Shown here piece after piece: positions 25,796-34,953 of a stretch of 42,329 bases of DNA. A model generated the notes under the pieces. It saw nothing but the letters and a program-made list of their open reading frames with translations, was not told where the DNA came from and ran no database searches. The translations under genes were made by a program, and so were the position numbers. Numbering within the stretch: the first letter of the stretch is position 1; each line of letters starts with the position of its first letter. Source of the stretch: CANDYO01 sp049653745 (GTDB lineage Bacteria; Pseudomonadota; Alphaproteobacteria; Rickettsiales; CANDYO01); NCBI GenBank assembly GCA_049653745.1, contig JBASGW010000062.1, forward strand, positions 1-42,329, read 5' to 3'.

Positions 25796-27586
25796 TCAGA
25801 GCCTTCTAGTTTGAGCATCAGTTAAAGCAAGATTAGCAATCTTTATTGCCAACCTTGGGAATCCACCATGTTCAATTACACCACAAAATGCATATTGTGG
25901 TTTATCTAATGGAGCATAAGCAACGAATATACCATGATTTCTAATTTTTTTCATTACATTTTCTTTACTTAAATCATCATCTTTATGTCTTTTTGATATA
26001 ACCTGACAAGTGCCAGTCTTCCCCGCCATTTCTAATCCTGATATTGTAATACGATGATTATAAGCAGTTCCAGAATTGTTATTTACAACCATCTCCATAC
26101 CTTTTCTTACATAGTCTAATTCTTTATCTAAGTTTAACGAAAGAAACTCTTCAGGGTTTTGATTTTTAATAATACTTGGTTTCACCTCTTTTCCAGTTGC
26201 TATTCTTGAAACCATAGTCAAAATTTGTAAAGGAGTGGCCTCAACATAACCCTGCCCGATAGCTGCGTTAATAGTGTCTGATAGCACCCACTTGCTTCCC
26301 AATTTTTCTTTTTTCCATTGCGGATCAGGCATGATGCCAGATTGCTCTCTGGGAAGATCATCATTTAGCAATTTGCTACCAAATCCCATTTTTCTAGCAA
26401 TATCAGCAAAAGGCTGAACACCTATTATTCTAGCCACATTCCAAAAATACACATTACATGAACCTGCTATAGCTTGGTGCATATTTATTAATCCATGTCC
26501 TGTTTTTTTCCAACATTGAAAAACCCTATCTCCCACCACATGATAACCTGGACATAAGAATTTAGTACTTGGATTAAAATTTTCTTTTAAGGCGGCGATT
26601 GCTACATTAATTTTAAAACCAGAACCAGGAGGATATGTTAGAGAAACCGCTCTATTAATAAGCGGCAATTCTGGATTATTAATTAAATTTGACCAGTCAT
26701 TGCTAGTAATTCCTGTTTTAAATAAATTAGGGTCAAAATCTGGCTTTGAAATGCAAGCTAGAATCTCACCAGTGTCTACTTTAGATACTAAAATTGCTCC
26801 AGTATTATTACCTAAAGCTTGATCAACTTTATGCTGTAGTTCACTATCAAGAGTGGTTCTAATATCTTCTCCTGGAACACTATTAGAAACAGATATTTCT
26901 CTAATAAATTCTCCCTTAGCATTTACTTCTGTTCTTCTAACTCCAGTAAAGCCTTGAAGAGCTTTATCTCTAGTTTTTTCAATACCATTCTTTCCAACTT
27001 TTAAGCTAGGATAAAAACTAATAGAAGATTTCATTATTTCTTTTTCTGAGATACTGCTTACATAGCCTGTAATATGTCCAAATAAAGCACCCAATGGATA
27101 AGATCTGCTATAATTTATATGGATAGCTGCACCTTGCAAATCATAAATATTTAATTCCAACTCTACCAACTGAGACCACTTAAGATTTTCTGCAATAAAT
27201 ATCTCTTCTTCATTTTTCAAACTGTAAAATTCATTAATTAAGTCTGCTTGCTGCTTAGGATCATATTTTAAAATATCTCCTATTTTTAAAGCAATTTGAT
27301 ATAGATCTTCTTTACTATGTATTGATAATTTTTCAAAAACTAAAGTATAGGTTTGTTGGTTTAAGGCTAATAACTGATTATTTCTATCTAAAATTTTACC
27401 GCGCGACGGAGGAACAACCTCTGTTTTAATCCTATTATTTTCAGCTAATTTATTAAATTCTTCACCTTTAATAATCTGTAAATAAAACATTCTACCAAAC
27501 AAACCAGCCATCAGACCAATTTTACAAGCACCTAACATCACTGCTCGTCTAGTAAATTTATTCTTTTGAGTATCTTTATTATTCAT
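25796..27586 (-). CDS. mrdA: Penicillin-binding protein 2 (elongasome transpeptidase)
   Basis: The 596-residue protein has a short cytoplasmic start, one membrane segment (about 15-35), the pedestal domain with RGKILDRNNQLLALN, and a transpeptidase domain. The active-site motifs are SGFK (SxxK, in TYPPGSGFK), SCN (SxN, in AGSCNVYFWN) and KTG (in AGKTGTCQV). PBP2 crosslinks lateral-wall peptidoglycan together with RodA and MreBCD. Its start overlaps the end of mreD by 8 bp, the usual arrangement. Its presence indicates that the organism makes at least some peptidoglycan, consistent with the AmpG-like permease and the lysozyme. Confidence 0.96.
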   Translation of the reverse strand: MNNKDTQKNKFTRRAVMLGACKIGLMAGLFGRMFYLQIIKGEEFNKLAENNRIKTEVVPPSRGKILDRNNQLLALNQQTYTLVFEKLSIHSKEDLYQIALKIGDILKYDPKQQADLINEFYSLKNEEEIFIAENLKWSQLVELELNIYDLQGAAIHINYSRSYPLGALFGHITGYVSSISEKEIMKSSISFYPSLKVGKNGIEKTRDKALQGFTGVRRTEVNAKGEFIREISVSNSVPGEDIRTTLDSELQHKVDQALGNNTGAILVSKVDTGEILACISKPDFDPNLFKTGITSNDWSNLINNPELPLINRAVSLTYPPGSGFKINVAIAALKENFNPSTKFLCPGYHVVGDRVFQCWKKTGHGLINMHQAIAGSCNVYFWNVARIIGVQPFADIARKMGFGSKLLNDDLPREQSGIMPDPQWKKEKLGSKWVLSDTINAAIGQGYVEATPLQILTMVSRIATGKEVKPSIIKNQNPEEFLSLNLDKELDYVRKGMEMVVNNNSGTAYNHRITISGLEMAGKTGTCQVISKRHKDDDLSKENVMKKIRNHGIFVAYAPLDKPQYAFCGVIEHGGFPRLAIKIANLALTDAQTRRL

Positions 27587-28100
27587 TAAATGAGCTATTT
27601 ATATTTTGTAAATTATTCAATAAATAATGTAATGGAATATACACTAAAGCTGTTATTAACCATTGATTATACATAATAGAAAAAGTAGAAAATTGTACAT
27701 TATTATTGAGGTTAACCAATAGCATATAAAATAAAATTATTAAACCTGAAAACAATGCAAATCCAAACCAAATAATATTAAAACTATTATTAATAATATA
27801 TTTTCTTCTAGATTTTATCATGGCTTGAAATACTATAAAACATAAGGCATTCAGACCCAAAACATCATTCTCCAAGACATCTTTAAGAAACCCTAAAAGT
27901 AATAAACTAAAATAAGATAAATTATATGGACGATAAATAGTCCAAAAATAAATTACAATTAGCGAAAAAAAGGGCAATAAAACTGAAAAATTATTAGATT
28001 GATAAGGTAAAATGCCTATTAATATACTTAATAAAACGCTCCCCACAGGAAATGCTGATAATCTTAAGTTCCTAAGAAATTTATTGATTTTTTTAATCAT
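27579..28100 (-). CDS. mreD: Rod shape-determining protein MreD
   Basis: The 173-residue protein has about five hydrophobic helices and features of MreD: a short basic N-terminus, PFFSLIVIYFWTIYRPYNLSY, and LGFLKDVLENDVLGLNAL, the conserved 'G-x-x-x-D-x-x-x-x-x-x-G' region. MreD is an inner-membrane partner of MreC/PBP2 in cell elongation. The family is poorly conserved, so context counts: it overlaps mrdA by 8 bp. An AGGA Shine-Dalgarno is right next to the ATG. No mreB or mreC lies in the window. Confidence 0.88.
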   Translation of the reverse strand: MIKKINKFLRNLRLSAFPVGSVLLSILIGILPYQSNNFSVLLPFFSLIVIYFWTIYRPYNLSYFSLLLLGFLKDVLENDVLGLNALCFIVFQAMIKSRRKYIINNSFNIIWFGFALFSGLIILFYMLLVNLNNNVQFSTFSIMYNQWLITALVYIPLHYLLNNLQNINSSFNE

Positions 28101-28120
28101 TCCTAAATCATAAATTTAAG

Positions 28121-28146
28121 CTATATAATTATATAGATATTATATA
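28121..28146. promoter_or_regulatory. AT-rich palindrome upstream of mreD
   Basis: A perfect 16-base palindrome CTATATAATTATATAG (28121-28136) is followed by a second ATTATATAG arm (28138-28146), 21-46 bp upstream of the mreD start. It could be an operator or overlapping promoter elements; chance in AT-rich DNA is the alternative. Confidence 0.3.
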
Positions 28147-28206
28147 GCAAAATCTAAAGCAAGAAATATGTTATAATGCATCAGCTTTAATAGTGCACAG
28201 AAAAAA

Positions 28207-28530
28207 CTATAAGGCAAGGGCACCCTCTCCAATTACACCCACCTCAAAAGGAGCAGAAGCTACTGCACTCCCTTGGATGTTAACATCAATTTTAATTGGA
28301 GCTCCTTTTATATGAGACTCATCTAAACCTTTAGACGAGTCAGTTATTTCAGAATCAACTTTTACTGTAAGACAAGAGTAAGCACCTCCAATCATGCTCG
28401 CTTCAAAAGGAGCAGCAGCTACCTCACTCTCTTTAATGTAAGTACAAATTTTAGGCGAAGCTCCTTTTATATGAAGCTCATCTAAACCTTTAAAAGCATC
28501 AATTATTTCAGGCTCAACTTTTGCTGCACG
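28207..28530 (-). repeat. Tandem 159-bp (53-residue) repeat inside the HELGH protein gene
   Basis: The start of GCTCCTTTTATATGA at 28301 recurs as GCTCCTTTTATATGA at 28460, and the surrounding sequence is clearly related, giving two units of 159 bp with many substitutions between them. Confidence 0.75.
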
Positions 28531-30045
28531 CAACTCACTGCTGCGCACAATTAACTCCACGTGGCGTTCATAGTCCGATTCTTTTCGACCTCTTGGATCT
28601 AAAACATGAGCTCCTCTATTGACATAGTCAGCCATTCTTTCTAAAAAATGAACTTTCGTAGGAGTTAAGTCATACCCCTTTACTAATTGAGGAAAAAATT
28701 CTTCTGTAGCCCATTTTACAACAAATTCACGGCTTGGCGGCATTTTGAACAAAGAACGCTGCTCAGATAAATATATATTATATATATTATCAAAAATGCC
28801 ATCAGGAAGTTTATCAATAGTTTGGTTAAAATTCTTGGCAGAACTTAATAAAAAAAGATCTATATAAGAGTGATCTTTAAAATATTCAGCTAAATCATTT
28901 GAAGAAATATATTTTTCAAGACTCTTAATATCGATTTTCAGCATATTAGCAGCTAATTCAATGGGCTTTCTAGCCACTTTCTCATAACTAAAACTATTTT
29001 GAAAAATTACTCTATATTCCTCTAACGCTATATCATTATAAATAATATCATATTTTGTGGAGTCACCAATATATGGATCAGTTAGATCTTCTTTATGAAT
29101 TTTAGCAAAATTTCTTATACTTTCAAAATCAAAAGGCCTAGAGTGAGCTTCAAAAACCTGCTCATAAATATAATGCCCTAATTCATGAATTAACACAGAT
29201 TGAATATTAAAGATTTCTTTTTTAAGAAACTCACAGCTAATTTGAATATGATTAGAAAGAGAATTATAATGAGAATCTATATCATCTCCAAATAATATCT
29301 TAATATTATTTCCTTTACTGATTAATGCAGCCGTATAGTGAATAATTTCCTTAGAAACTGGACTTAAGCTATATAAATTACGATAAATTTTACTTATTTC
29401 TTCAAAACCTAAATCAGTGGAATAAGATCTACTAAGCAAAATATCAAGTATATTAACCTCAGGAATGTTTCTTTTAAAAACGTAATTATCGTAACTACTT
29501 TTTTGGAATAAAACTGGCAATGTTTCTTGCAAACTATAAACTACAGTCTTAAACGAACTAAATTTTTGATCACTTAAGTTGATTTCTTTTTCTTTGATAA
29601 ATTGATTAAATTCTTTTTTATTAAGAAAAAAGGTAAGCAATTCTAGAACTTGAACCGTAACATTGTCTTTCTCTTGAAATTCTAATAGTAATTTTATTAT
29701 TACAGATGCTTTATTATTATACTCTTTTGAGCTCATCGCATCATCGTCGTTATCATCATCATTATCAAACAATTTTTTGAAATCGCATATATCTTGCAAC
29801 CTCTTAACACCTTCAGGGGTTACTTTTCCTTTCTTAATCAATAATTCAATTGCGGTTATATCTAATTTATTAACAATATGATTAAATAACACATAAGGGT
29901 CTTCCAAAACATTGATAATTTTATCAAAACTGGCATAGTCATCTTGTGATAAGACTTTTTTTGCTAATTTTAATTTAGCACTCTCTGAGTAACTACTTAG
30001 AATGCTTTGATCATAATCAACTATGGTAGATTTTTTATAGGACAT
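28207..30045 (-). CDS. Unknown protein with HELGH zinc-metallopeptidase-like motif and C-terminal tandem repeat
   Basis: The product has about 612 residues with no signal peptide or membrane helix. I do not recognise the family. Near residue 287 it has SVLIHELGHYIYE, a perfect HExxH zincin motif, and the flanking helix supports a metallopeptidase-like site. A third zinc ligand cannot be assigned with confidence. The N-terminal third is helical and includes a short Asp run (NDDDNDDD). The last ~106 residues are two copies of a 53-residue unit (KGLDE-x-HIKGA, ... APFE ... IG) with a DNA period of 159 bp. An upstream TTG at 30075 would add ten residues, but the ATG at 30045 has an AAAGAGAAT Shine-Dalgarno and is preferred. 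In a Rickettsiales-like genome it might be an effector peptidase, but this is inference. Confidence 0.75.
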   Translation of the reverse strand: MSYKKSTIVDYDQSILSSYSESAKLKLAKKVLSQDDYASFDKIINVLEDPYVLFNHIVNKLDITAIELLIKKGKVTPEGVKRLQDICDFKKLFDNDDDNDDDAMSSKEYNNKASVIIKLLLEFQEKDNVTVQVLELLTFFLNKKEFNQFIKEKEINLSDQKFSSFKTVVYSLQETLPVLFQKSSYDNYVFKRNIPEVNILDILLSRSYSTDLGFEEISKIYRNLYSLSPVSKEIIHYTAALISKGNNIKILFGDDIDSHYNSLSNHIQISCEFLKKEIFNIQSVLIHELGHYIYEQVFEAHSRPFDFESIRNFAKIHKEDLTDPYIGDSTKYDIIYNDIALEEYRVIFQNSFSYEKVARKPIELAANMLKIDIKSLEKYISSNDLAEYFKDHSYIDLFLLSSAKNFNQTIDKLPDGIFDNIYNIYLSEQRSLFKMPPSREFVVKWATEEFFPQLVKGYDLTPTKVHFLERMADYVNRGAHVLDPRGRKESDYERHVELIVRSSELRAAKVEPEIIDAFKGLDELHIKGASPKICTYIKESEVAAAPFEASMIGGAYSCLTVKVDSEITDSSKGLDESHIKGAPIKIDVNIQGSAVASAPFEVGVIGEGALAL

Positions 30046-30139
30046 GCAATTCTCTTTTCTATTTTTCAAAGGCAACGTTCCAACATAATACCATTTAATT
30101 AATATATCAATAATTAATTAGCAAAAATATAATCAAAAA

Positions 30140-30727
30140 TTAAATTCTATCCACTATAGCAAAAAGAATAAAAAAATGAACTATGCCCGCAAAAATTGCT
30201 GCAACAACATCATCAAACATCACCCCAAAAGCATTTTTATATTTTTGATCAATATAATTAATGGGCCAAGGTTTAAATATATCAAAAATTCTAAATAAAA
30301 TAAAAGATGATAGCAAATTAAACCACACCAATGTTTCCTCGTTCATACCAAATTTTTGATAAAATTTTATAACTATATCATAACCAACAAACGGCAGAAA
30401 AAAGGTAATAATCATTATTGTAAGCGCTTGCCCAACAACTTCATCAATCACCACTTCTTTAGGATCTTGTTTTTTGGTTATAAAGCAATATTGATCTGTT
30501 GCCCAAACTCCAATAAAGAATAAAGCAGTAAAAAAAACCATCATACTATTGATTAAATCAGGAGAAGACATTCCCATTATGCCCCCCTTAATTTTAGTCA
30601 TTATAAATATGAGTAAAAAATATAAAATAAAGGTTAAGGCAGAAGCAAATGTTCCTGGGGCCCAAGGTATAAAACCAGAACCAAAAAAAGTTGCAACCAT
30701 AGTACTAAATGAATATTTATTCTTCAT
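30140..30727 (-). CDS. pgpA: Phosphatidylglycerophosphatase A
   Basis: The 195-residue membrane protein has the PgpA motifs: FGSGFIPWAPGTFAS near the N-terminus, the acidic VVIDEVVGQ, FRIFDIFKPWPI, and GVMFDDVVAAIFAG near the C-terminus, with several hydrophobic helices between. The enzyme removes the phosphate from phosphatidylglycerophosphate to give phosphatidylglycerol in the inner membrane. Its start overlaps the end of the glycosyltransferase gene by 11 bp, so translation is probably coupled. Confidence 0.95.
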   Translation of the reverse strand: MKNKYSFSTMVATFFGSGFIPWAPGTFASALTFILYFLLIFIMTKIKGGIMGMSSPDLINSMMVFFTALFFIGVWATDQYCFITKKQDPKEVVIDEVVGQALTIMIITFFLPFVGYDIVIKFYQKFGMNEETLVWFNLLSSFILFRIFDIFKPWPINYIDQKYKNAFGVMFDDVVAAIFAGIVHFFILFAIVDRI

Positions 30728-32066
30728 AATTTTTACTTACTCCATGCTCTGTTTTATCCCAATAAAATGGCTTTTCTAAAATTTGCCAGAAGGCTCTTAT
30801 ACCAGCTATTGGTAAAAGCAAATAATACCCACACATTAATAAGCTTGCTCTCATCATATTCTTCCACCCCTTAGAAATACTAACAAATAGACCATAACCT
30901 ATAGATAAAATAATTCCAAGCGACAGATTAAACTTCCATAATAAATCTATTTGACTTGACTCATCTATAAAAATCCATAGCAACAAATAAACCGATAATA
31001 ATAAATAAGTTAGATTAGGAAGACAAAGAAATAAAATCAGCCCTATCCTTTCCTTGATTTTCAATTTATTAGAGCTAAACATATATTGTAAGCTTGTTAA
31101 GGTGTGACCCTTTATCCACCTAGATCTTTGCACTATCCACGCACCAACTTCTAAAGGAGCCTCTTCTAAAGTAACGCTTGAGATTAATTCAACTTGATAA
31201 CCTTCATTAAATAATCTAACCCCCAACTCAGCATCTTCAGTAACATTAAATGCATCCCAACCACCTAAATTTTCTAATTTTTCTTTGATAAAGTGATTAC
31301 TAGTTCCACCAAGACAAATGGGAATATTAAGTTCTTTTAATCCAACCAATATATAGTCAAATAATAAAGCATATTCTATTGCAAACATCTTAGTTAGATA
31401 GCTTTCTTCCCGGTTATAAAAATTCAGTCGAGCTTGAACGCATACCACTTCTTGATTACTATTAATGAATTTGGCAATCACCTGTTTTAATTGCTGAGGA
31501 TGAGGACGATCTTCCGCATCGTACACCACCACATATTTTCCTTGCAAAAATTGTAGTGCATAATTACAAGCTTTTGGCTTGCTTCTAGGCTCTGACACAG
31601 GAACTTTAATCACCTCAAAATAATCTGGTAAATTAACTTCTTCTATTGCTTTTAAAGTTAATAAATCATCTTCTTCAACAACTATTTTTACTTCTAACAA
31701 AGCTTTAGGATAATCTAGCTTTTTAATGGACTGAACTAGACTATTTATAACTTTATTTTCTTTATACACCGGAAGTATAATGCTATAAGTCTCTAAATTA
31801 CTATCGTCTATCTTAAAATCTTCTACTTTTTGTTTAAGCGTCCCAATAATTATAAGAATCAACTTAAATATTTGAGTAATTAAATATAATCCATTAAGTA
31901 AATAAAATAAGACAATTGCAAATTCATCTGGAAAAATTAGCATGATTCCGAAAAAAGAATAAATAAAAAAACTACAAATTTTACTATTTCTTTTTAACCA
32001 TAACCTTAAAGAATATTGGGGATATTTTCTCTCTAAACCATAAATTGCATTATCTATTTTATTCAT
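30717..32066 (-). CDS. Membrane glycosyltransferase, family GT2
   Basis: The 449-residue protein has hydrophobic helices near the N-terminus (about 28-75), a GT-A domain with SIILPVYKENKVI, VVYDAEDRPHP (the DxD-like metal site), VTEDAELGVRL and QRSRWIKGH (the Q-x-x-RW acceptor-site motif), and a C-terminal block of several membrane helices. This is the architecture of processive or cellulose-synthase-like GT2 enzymes that pass sugar through the inner membrane or work on lipid-linked acceptors. The sugar and acceptor cannot be told. It lies one base after the barrel-like gene and overlaps pgpA, suggesting an envelope-biogenesis operon with lolC/E and lolD. Confidence 0.9.
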   Translation of the reverse strand: MNKIDNAIYGLERKYPQYSLRLWLKRNSKICSFFIYSFFGIMLIFPDEFAIVLFYLLNGLYLITQIFKLILIIIGTLKQKVEDFKIDDSNLETYSIILPVYKENKVINSLVQSIKKLDYPKALLEVKIVVEEDDLLTLKAIEEVNLPDYFEVIKVPVSEPRSKPKACNYALQFLQGKYVVVYDAEDRPHPQQLKQVIAKFINSNQEVVCVQARLNFYNREESYLTKMFAIEYALLFDYILVGLKELNIPICLGGTSNHFIKEKLENLGGWDAFNVTEDAELGVRLFNEGYQVELISSVTLEEAPLEVGAWIVQRSRWIKGHTLTSLQYMFSSNKLKIKERIGLILFLCLPNLTYLLLSVYLLLWIFIDESSQIDLLWKFNLSLGIILSIGYGLFVSISKGWKNMMRASLLMCGYYLLLPIAGIRAFWQILEKPFYWDKTEHGVSKNYEE

Positions 32067-32067
32067 A

Positions 32068-32940
32068 TTAAAAATTTAGCCAGATACCCGTTGTAATACT
32101 TTCTGAAATATAATTCTTACGATCATTTAAGTTAGTACTATAACCTGATTGCCAAGCAAAATATTCATTATATTTAAATACTAGCGACACCTGACCAATA
32201 TTTGAATATTCATTGCCATATAATGCTCGATTAAATTTATAGAATGATTGTAGCATAATAGTATTTCTTTTACTCACCCCTATGCCTAAAGTTAAATCTA
32301 TATTAAAACTGGTATTATTTATATTTTCAGCCAAAAAAGCCTTGGTTCTTCTTCCTGCTGCCGCCTCTACATTAACATAACTATAATTTTTCAAAAACTT
32401 AAAGCTTTGCCCATATAAAAATCTTAATTCAAGCGCTTTATCAAATTCTTGATTATAAAATTGCAAAGCAGGCTGAACAGATAATATTGTTTCTTCATAT
32501 TGCCACAAGCTTTTACGAAAAAAGAAGCTGCTTTCTAAAGGCTTATTTTCATTTTGTTTATATACCCCGTCTAATGATAATTCTTCTTCAGAAAAAAACA
32601 CATATTCTTCACTAGGAGCATTTTTAAGCAAAAGACTATCATTAGAATAGTCGTCACCATATCCCTCCCCTGCAAAACCTTTATAATTATACCACTTACT
32701 ATTCATACCAACTGTAATATCTTCATTTAAACCATATTGATAAAGCACATTATAATTATCAAAATAAAAATTTCTTGAGCTATTAGTTGAATTATCTTGT
32801 GGGTCTTTAAAGTAGGTGGTTAATGTTTGACTTTCAAACAAGGTGATAAGTTCTGACTTACCAGGCTTTTGAAGCCAAGCTGCTGCCAAGGCTTCATTCC
32901 CAATTATTAATAATATGCTAAATATTAGTAATTTTACCAT
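32068..32940 (-). CDS. Exported protein, probable outer-membrane beta-barrel
   Basis: The 290-residue protein has a signal peptide of about 20 residues (hydrophobic core LLIFSILLIIGN, cleavage near ALA). The rest is an alternating, Tyr/Phe/Asn-rich sequence with short amphipathic strands such as YNVLYQYGLNEDITVGMNSKWYN, ending in an aromatic Phe (TTGIWLNF), as in beta-barrel outer-membrane proteins. It has no membrane helix apart from the signal. The family is not recognised; it may be a small porin-like or adhesin-like barrel. The start overlaps the end of lolD by 23 bp, so translation is likely coupled. Confidence 0.75.
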   Translation of the reverse strand: MVKLLIFSILLIIGNEALAAAWLQKPGKSELITLFESQTLTTYFKDPQDNSTNSSRNFYFDNYNVLYQYGLNEDITVGMNSKWYNYKGFAGEGYGDDYSNDSLLLKNAPSEEYVFFSEEELSLDGVYKQNENKPLESSFFFRKSLWQYEETILSVQPALQFYNQEFDKALELRFLYGQSFKFLKNYSYVNVEAAAGRRTKAFLAENINNTSFNIDLTLGIGVSKRNTIMLQSFYKFNRALYGNEYSNIGQVSLVFKYNEYFAWQSGYSTNLNDRKNYISESITTGIWLNF

Positions 32941-33592
32941 CTGTAATTGTTACTATTTCATCCATTTGAGCTGCCAATTTCTCATTATGCGTTACAATCA
33001 ATGCGGCAATTTTTAACTCTCTAGCTACCGAAAGAAAAATATCAAGAACAGCAGCCGCATTATCTGGGTCTAAATTACCAGTTGGTTCATCGGCAAGAAT
33101 TAGCGAGGGAAGTTTTACTAATGCTCTTGCTATAGCCACTCTTTGCTGCTCTCCACCAGATAATTGAGACGGTAAATTATTAAATTTTGATCCAAGTTTC
33201 AATAAATTTAATACATGCCCCGCATATTCCGTAGCAAGTTTTCTACTTTGACCATTAATTAATCCTTGAATCATAACATTTTCAAGAGCGGAAAATTCAG
33301 CTAATAAGTGGTGGAATTGATAAACAAAGCCTATGCTCTTTCCACGTAATTTTGTTATAACCTCATCATTAGCATTAGCCGTGGATATACCATTGATTAT
33401 CACATCGCCTGAATCAGGTTTATTTAATAAACCCACAATTTCAAGAAATGTACTCTTCCCTGATCCGGAAGGGCCTATCAAACCAGCAATTTTACCAGGC
33501 TCTAGAATATAATTAGCGCCTTTTAGAACCATTAAATATTGGCCACCTTGATAAAAACTTTTGTAAATATTCTTAATTTCTAATGGATACAT
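32918..33592 (-). CDS. lolD: Lipoprotein-releasing ABC transporter ATP-binding protein LolD
   Basis: The 224-residue ATPase has Walker A GPSGSGKST, Q-loop GFVYQFHHLLAEFSALEN, signature LSGGEQQRVAIARAL, Walker B LILADEPTGNLD and the switch His in VTHNE. FHHLLAEFSALENV is typical of LolD. It works with the LolC/E membrane subunit to extract lipoproteins from the inner membrane for delivery to LolA. Its ATG overlaps the stop of the permease gene (TAATG), the classic coupled arrangement. The C-terminus overlaps the next gene. Confidence 0.95.
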   Translation of the reverse strand: MYPLEIKNIYKSFYQGGQYLMVLKGANYILEPGKIAGLIGPSGSGKSTFLEIVGLLNKPDSGDVIINGISTANANDEVITKLRGKSIGFVYQFHHLLAEFSALENVMIQGLINGQSRKLATEYAGHVLNLLKLGSKFNNLPSQLSGGEQQRVAIARALVKLPSLILADEPTGNLDPDNAAAVLDIFLSVARELKIAALIVTHNEKLAAQMDEIVTITDGKITNI

Positions 33593-34836
33593 TATTTATA
33601 CTTCAAAGCAATTGCAGGGTTAAGCTTAGCTGCGCGATAAGCCGGATAGATGGTGGCTAAAAAAGATAAAGCTAATGACATTCCAACAATTGAAGATATA
33701 TCACTTATATTAACTTGAGCCGGTAAATAAGAAAGAAAGTAAACCAAAGGATCAAAGATTGCTGTTCCGGTAATATTTTGTAAAAATAAACGGATGGTTT
33801 CAATATTTTGAGCAAAACTCACACCCAAAATTAAACCAATTATTGTGCCACATACCCCTATTGAAGAACCACATATAAAGAAAATTTTCATTATTGTAGA
33901 CTTACTCGCCCCCATCGTACGTAAAATAGCGATATCAGAAGTTTTATCTTTTACCAACATAATCAAGCTAGAAATAATATTAAAAGCAGCCACAATCATA
34001 ATTAAAGTTAAAATTAAAAACATTGCCACCTGCTCTGTTTGAAGAGCGCCAATAATTGCGGAGTTGCTTTGCTTCCAATCAATTAAATTATATTTGTAAT
34101 CTAACTCTTTATCTAACTGCTCTCTAACAATTTCAGCATCATCAGCTTTAACAATCATCACTTCAATTAAGTTTACTAAATTGGGAAGTTTAAAATAAAT
34201 TTGTGCCAATTTAAGATTTATAAAAACCACTGAAGAATCAAAATCATGCATTCCAGAATTATATGTTGCAACAATTCTACAAGTTTTTAGCCTTGGAATA
34301 TTTGAAATTAAGATGTCATTTGTTTGCGGAGAAATAAGTTTTATATCATCTCCAACCCCCACCCCTAAACTCCTTGCTAGGGCTGAACCTATTATAACAC
34401 CATCTTCATTCATTTCATCTATATCACCAAATATAATATTATTAGATATTATAGATTTTTTCTTTAAATCCTCTGGTAATATCCCATGAACTTGAACACC
34501 TGAATTATTATCATTTGAAGAAACTAGCACTTGTTTTTCAATTATTGGCACAGCGTTAGTTACTTTTGGATTTTTAGTTATTTGAGTAATAATTTCAGAA
34601 TAATTATCTAAACTAGTAGAATTATTAGAGTAGATATTAATATCTCCCCTAGCGCCAATTAATTTACTAGTCCACTCTTCTCTCACACCGGACATTACTG
34701 CCATCACTGCAATTAATGCAGCAACCCCTAGAGCTGTTCCCAATAGAGAAAATAGAGCCACAACTGAAATGAAACTTTCTTGTTTTTTAGATTTTAAGTA
34801 ACGCCAAGCTATAAAATACTCAACTTTATTAATCAT
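33592..34836 (-). CDS. lolC: Lipoprotein-releasing ABC transporter permease LolC/LolE
   Basis: The 414-residue protein has the LolC/E layout: N-terminal EYFIAWRYLKSKKQESFISVVALFSLLGTALGVAALI with the first membrane helix, a large periplasmic domain (about 50-265), then three membrane helices (about 270-300, 315-345, 370-400) with SDIAILRTMGAS, and the C-terminal PAYRAAKLNPAIALKYK. Only one such gene is present here; many alphaproteobacteria use a single LolF-type permease as a homodimer, so whether it is C, E or a combined type cannot be told. It is followed by lolD with one base of overlap and is divergent from rpmB. Confidence 0.93.
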   Translation of the reverse strand: MINKVEYFIAWRYLKSKKQESFISVVALFSLLGTALGVAALIAVMAVMSGVREEWTSKLIGARGDINIYSNNSTSLDNYSEIITQITKNPKVTNAVPIIEKQVLVSSNDNNSGVQVHGILPEDLKKKSIISNNIIFGDIDEMNEDGVIIGSALARSLGVGVGDDIKLISPQTNDILISNIPRLKTCRIVATYNSGMHDFDSSVVFINLKLAQIYFKLPNLVNLIEVMIVKADDAEIVREQLDKELDYKYNLIDWKQSNSAIIGALQTEQVAMFLILTLIMIVAAFNIISSLIMLVKDKTSDIAILRTMGASKSTIMKIFFICGSSIGVCGTIIGLILGVSFAQNIETIRLFLQNITGTAIFDPLVYFLSYLPAQVNISDISSIVGMSLALSFLATIYPAYRAAKLNPAIALKYK

Positions 34837-34885
34837 CCTTAAAACCCTTTATACTAATTTATTCTACTTATAACATAAAAATTAT

Positions 34886-34914
34886 TTGACTTGGAGCATT
34901 ATTTACGTTATTAA
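34886..34914 (+). promoter_or_regulatory. Probable promoter of rpmB-rpmE
   Basis: TTGACT (34886-34891) and TATTAA (34909-34914) are separated by 17 bp, ending 40 bp before the rpmB ATG. The -35 is near consensus and the -10 is weaker; spacing and position are right for a sigma-70 promoter. Confidence 0.5.
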
Positions 34915-34953
34915 CTTTATTTCTAATTTAGAATTTTGGAAGGACTATATATC

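Noticed and set aside
34936..34953. TTG start giving L28 six extra residues
   Set aside because: The Shine-Dalgarno GGAAGGA lies inside that extension, and the family starts at MSRKCELTG.
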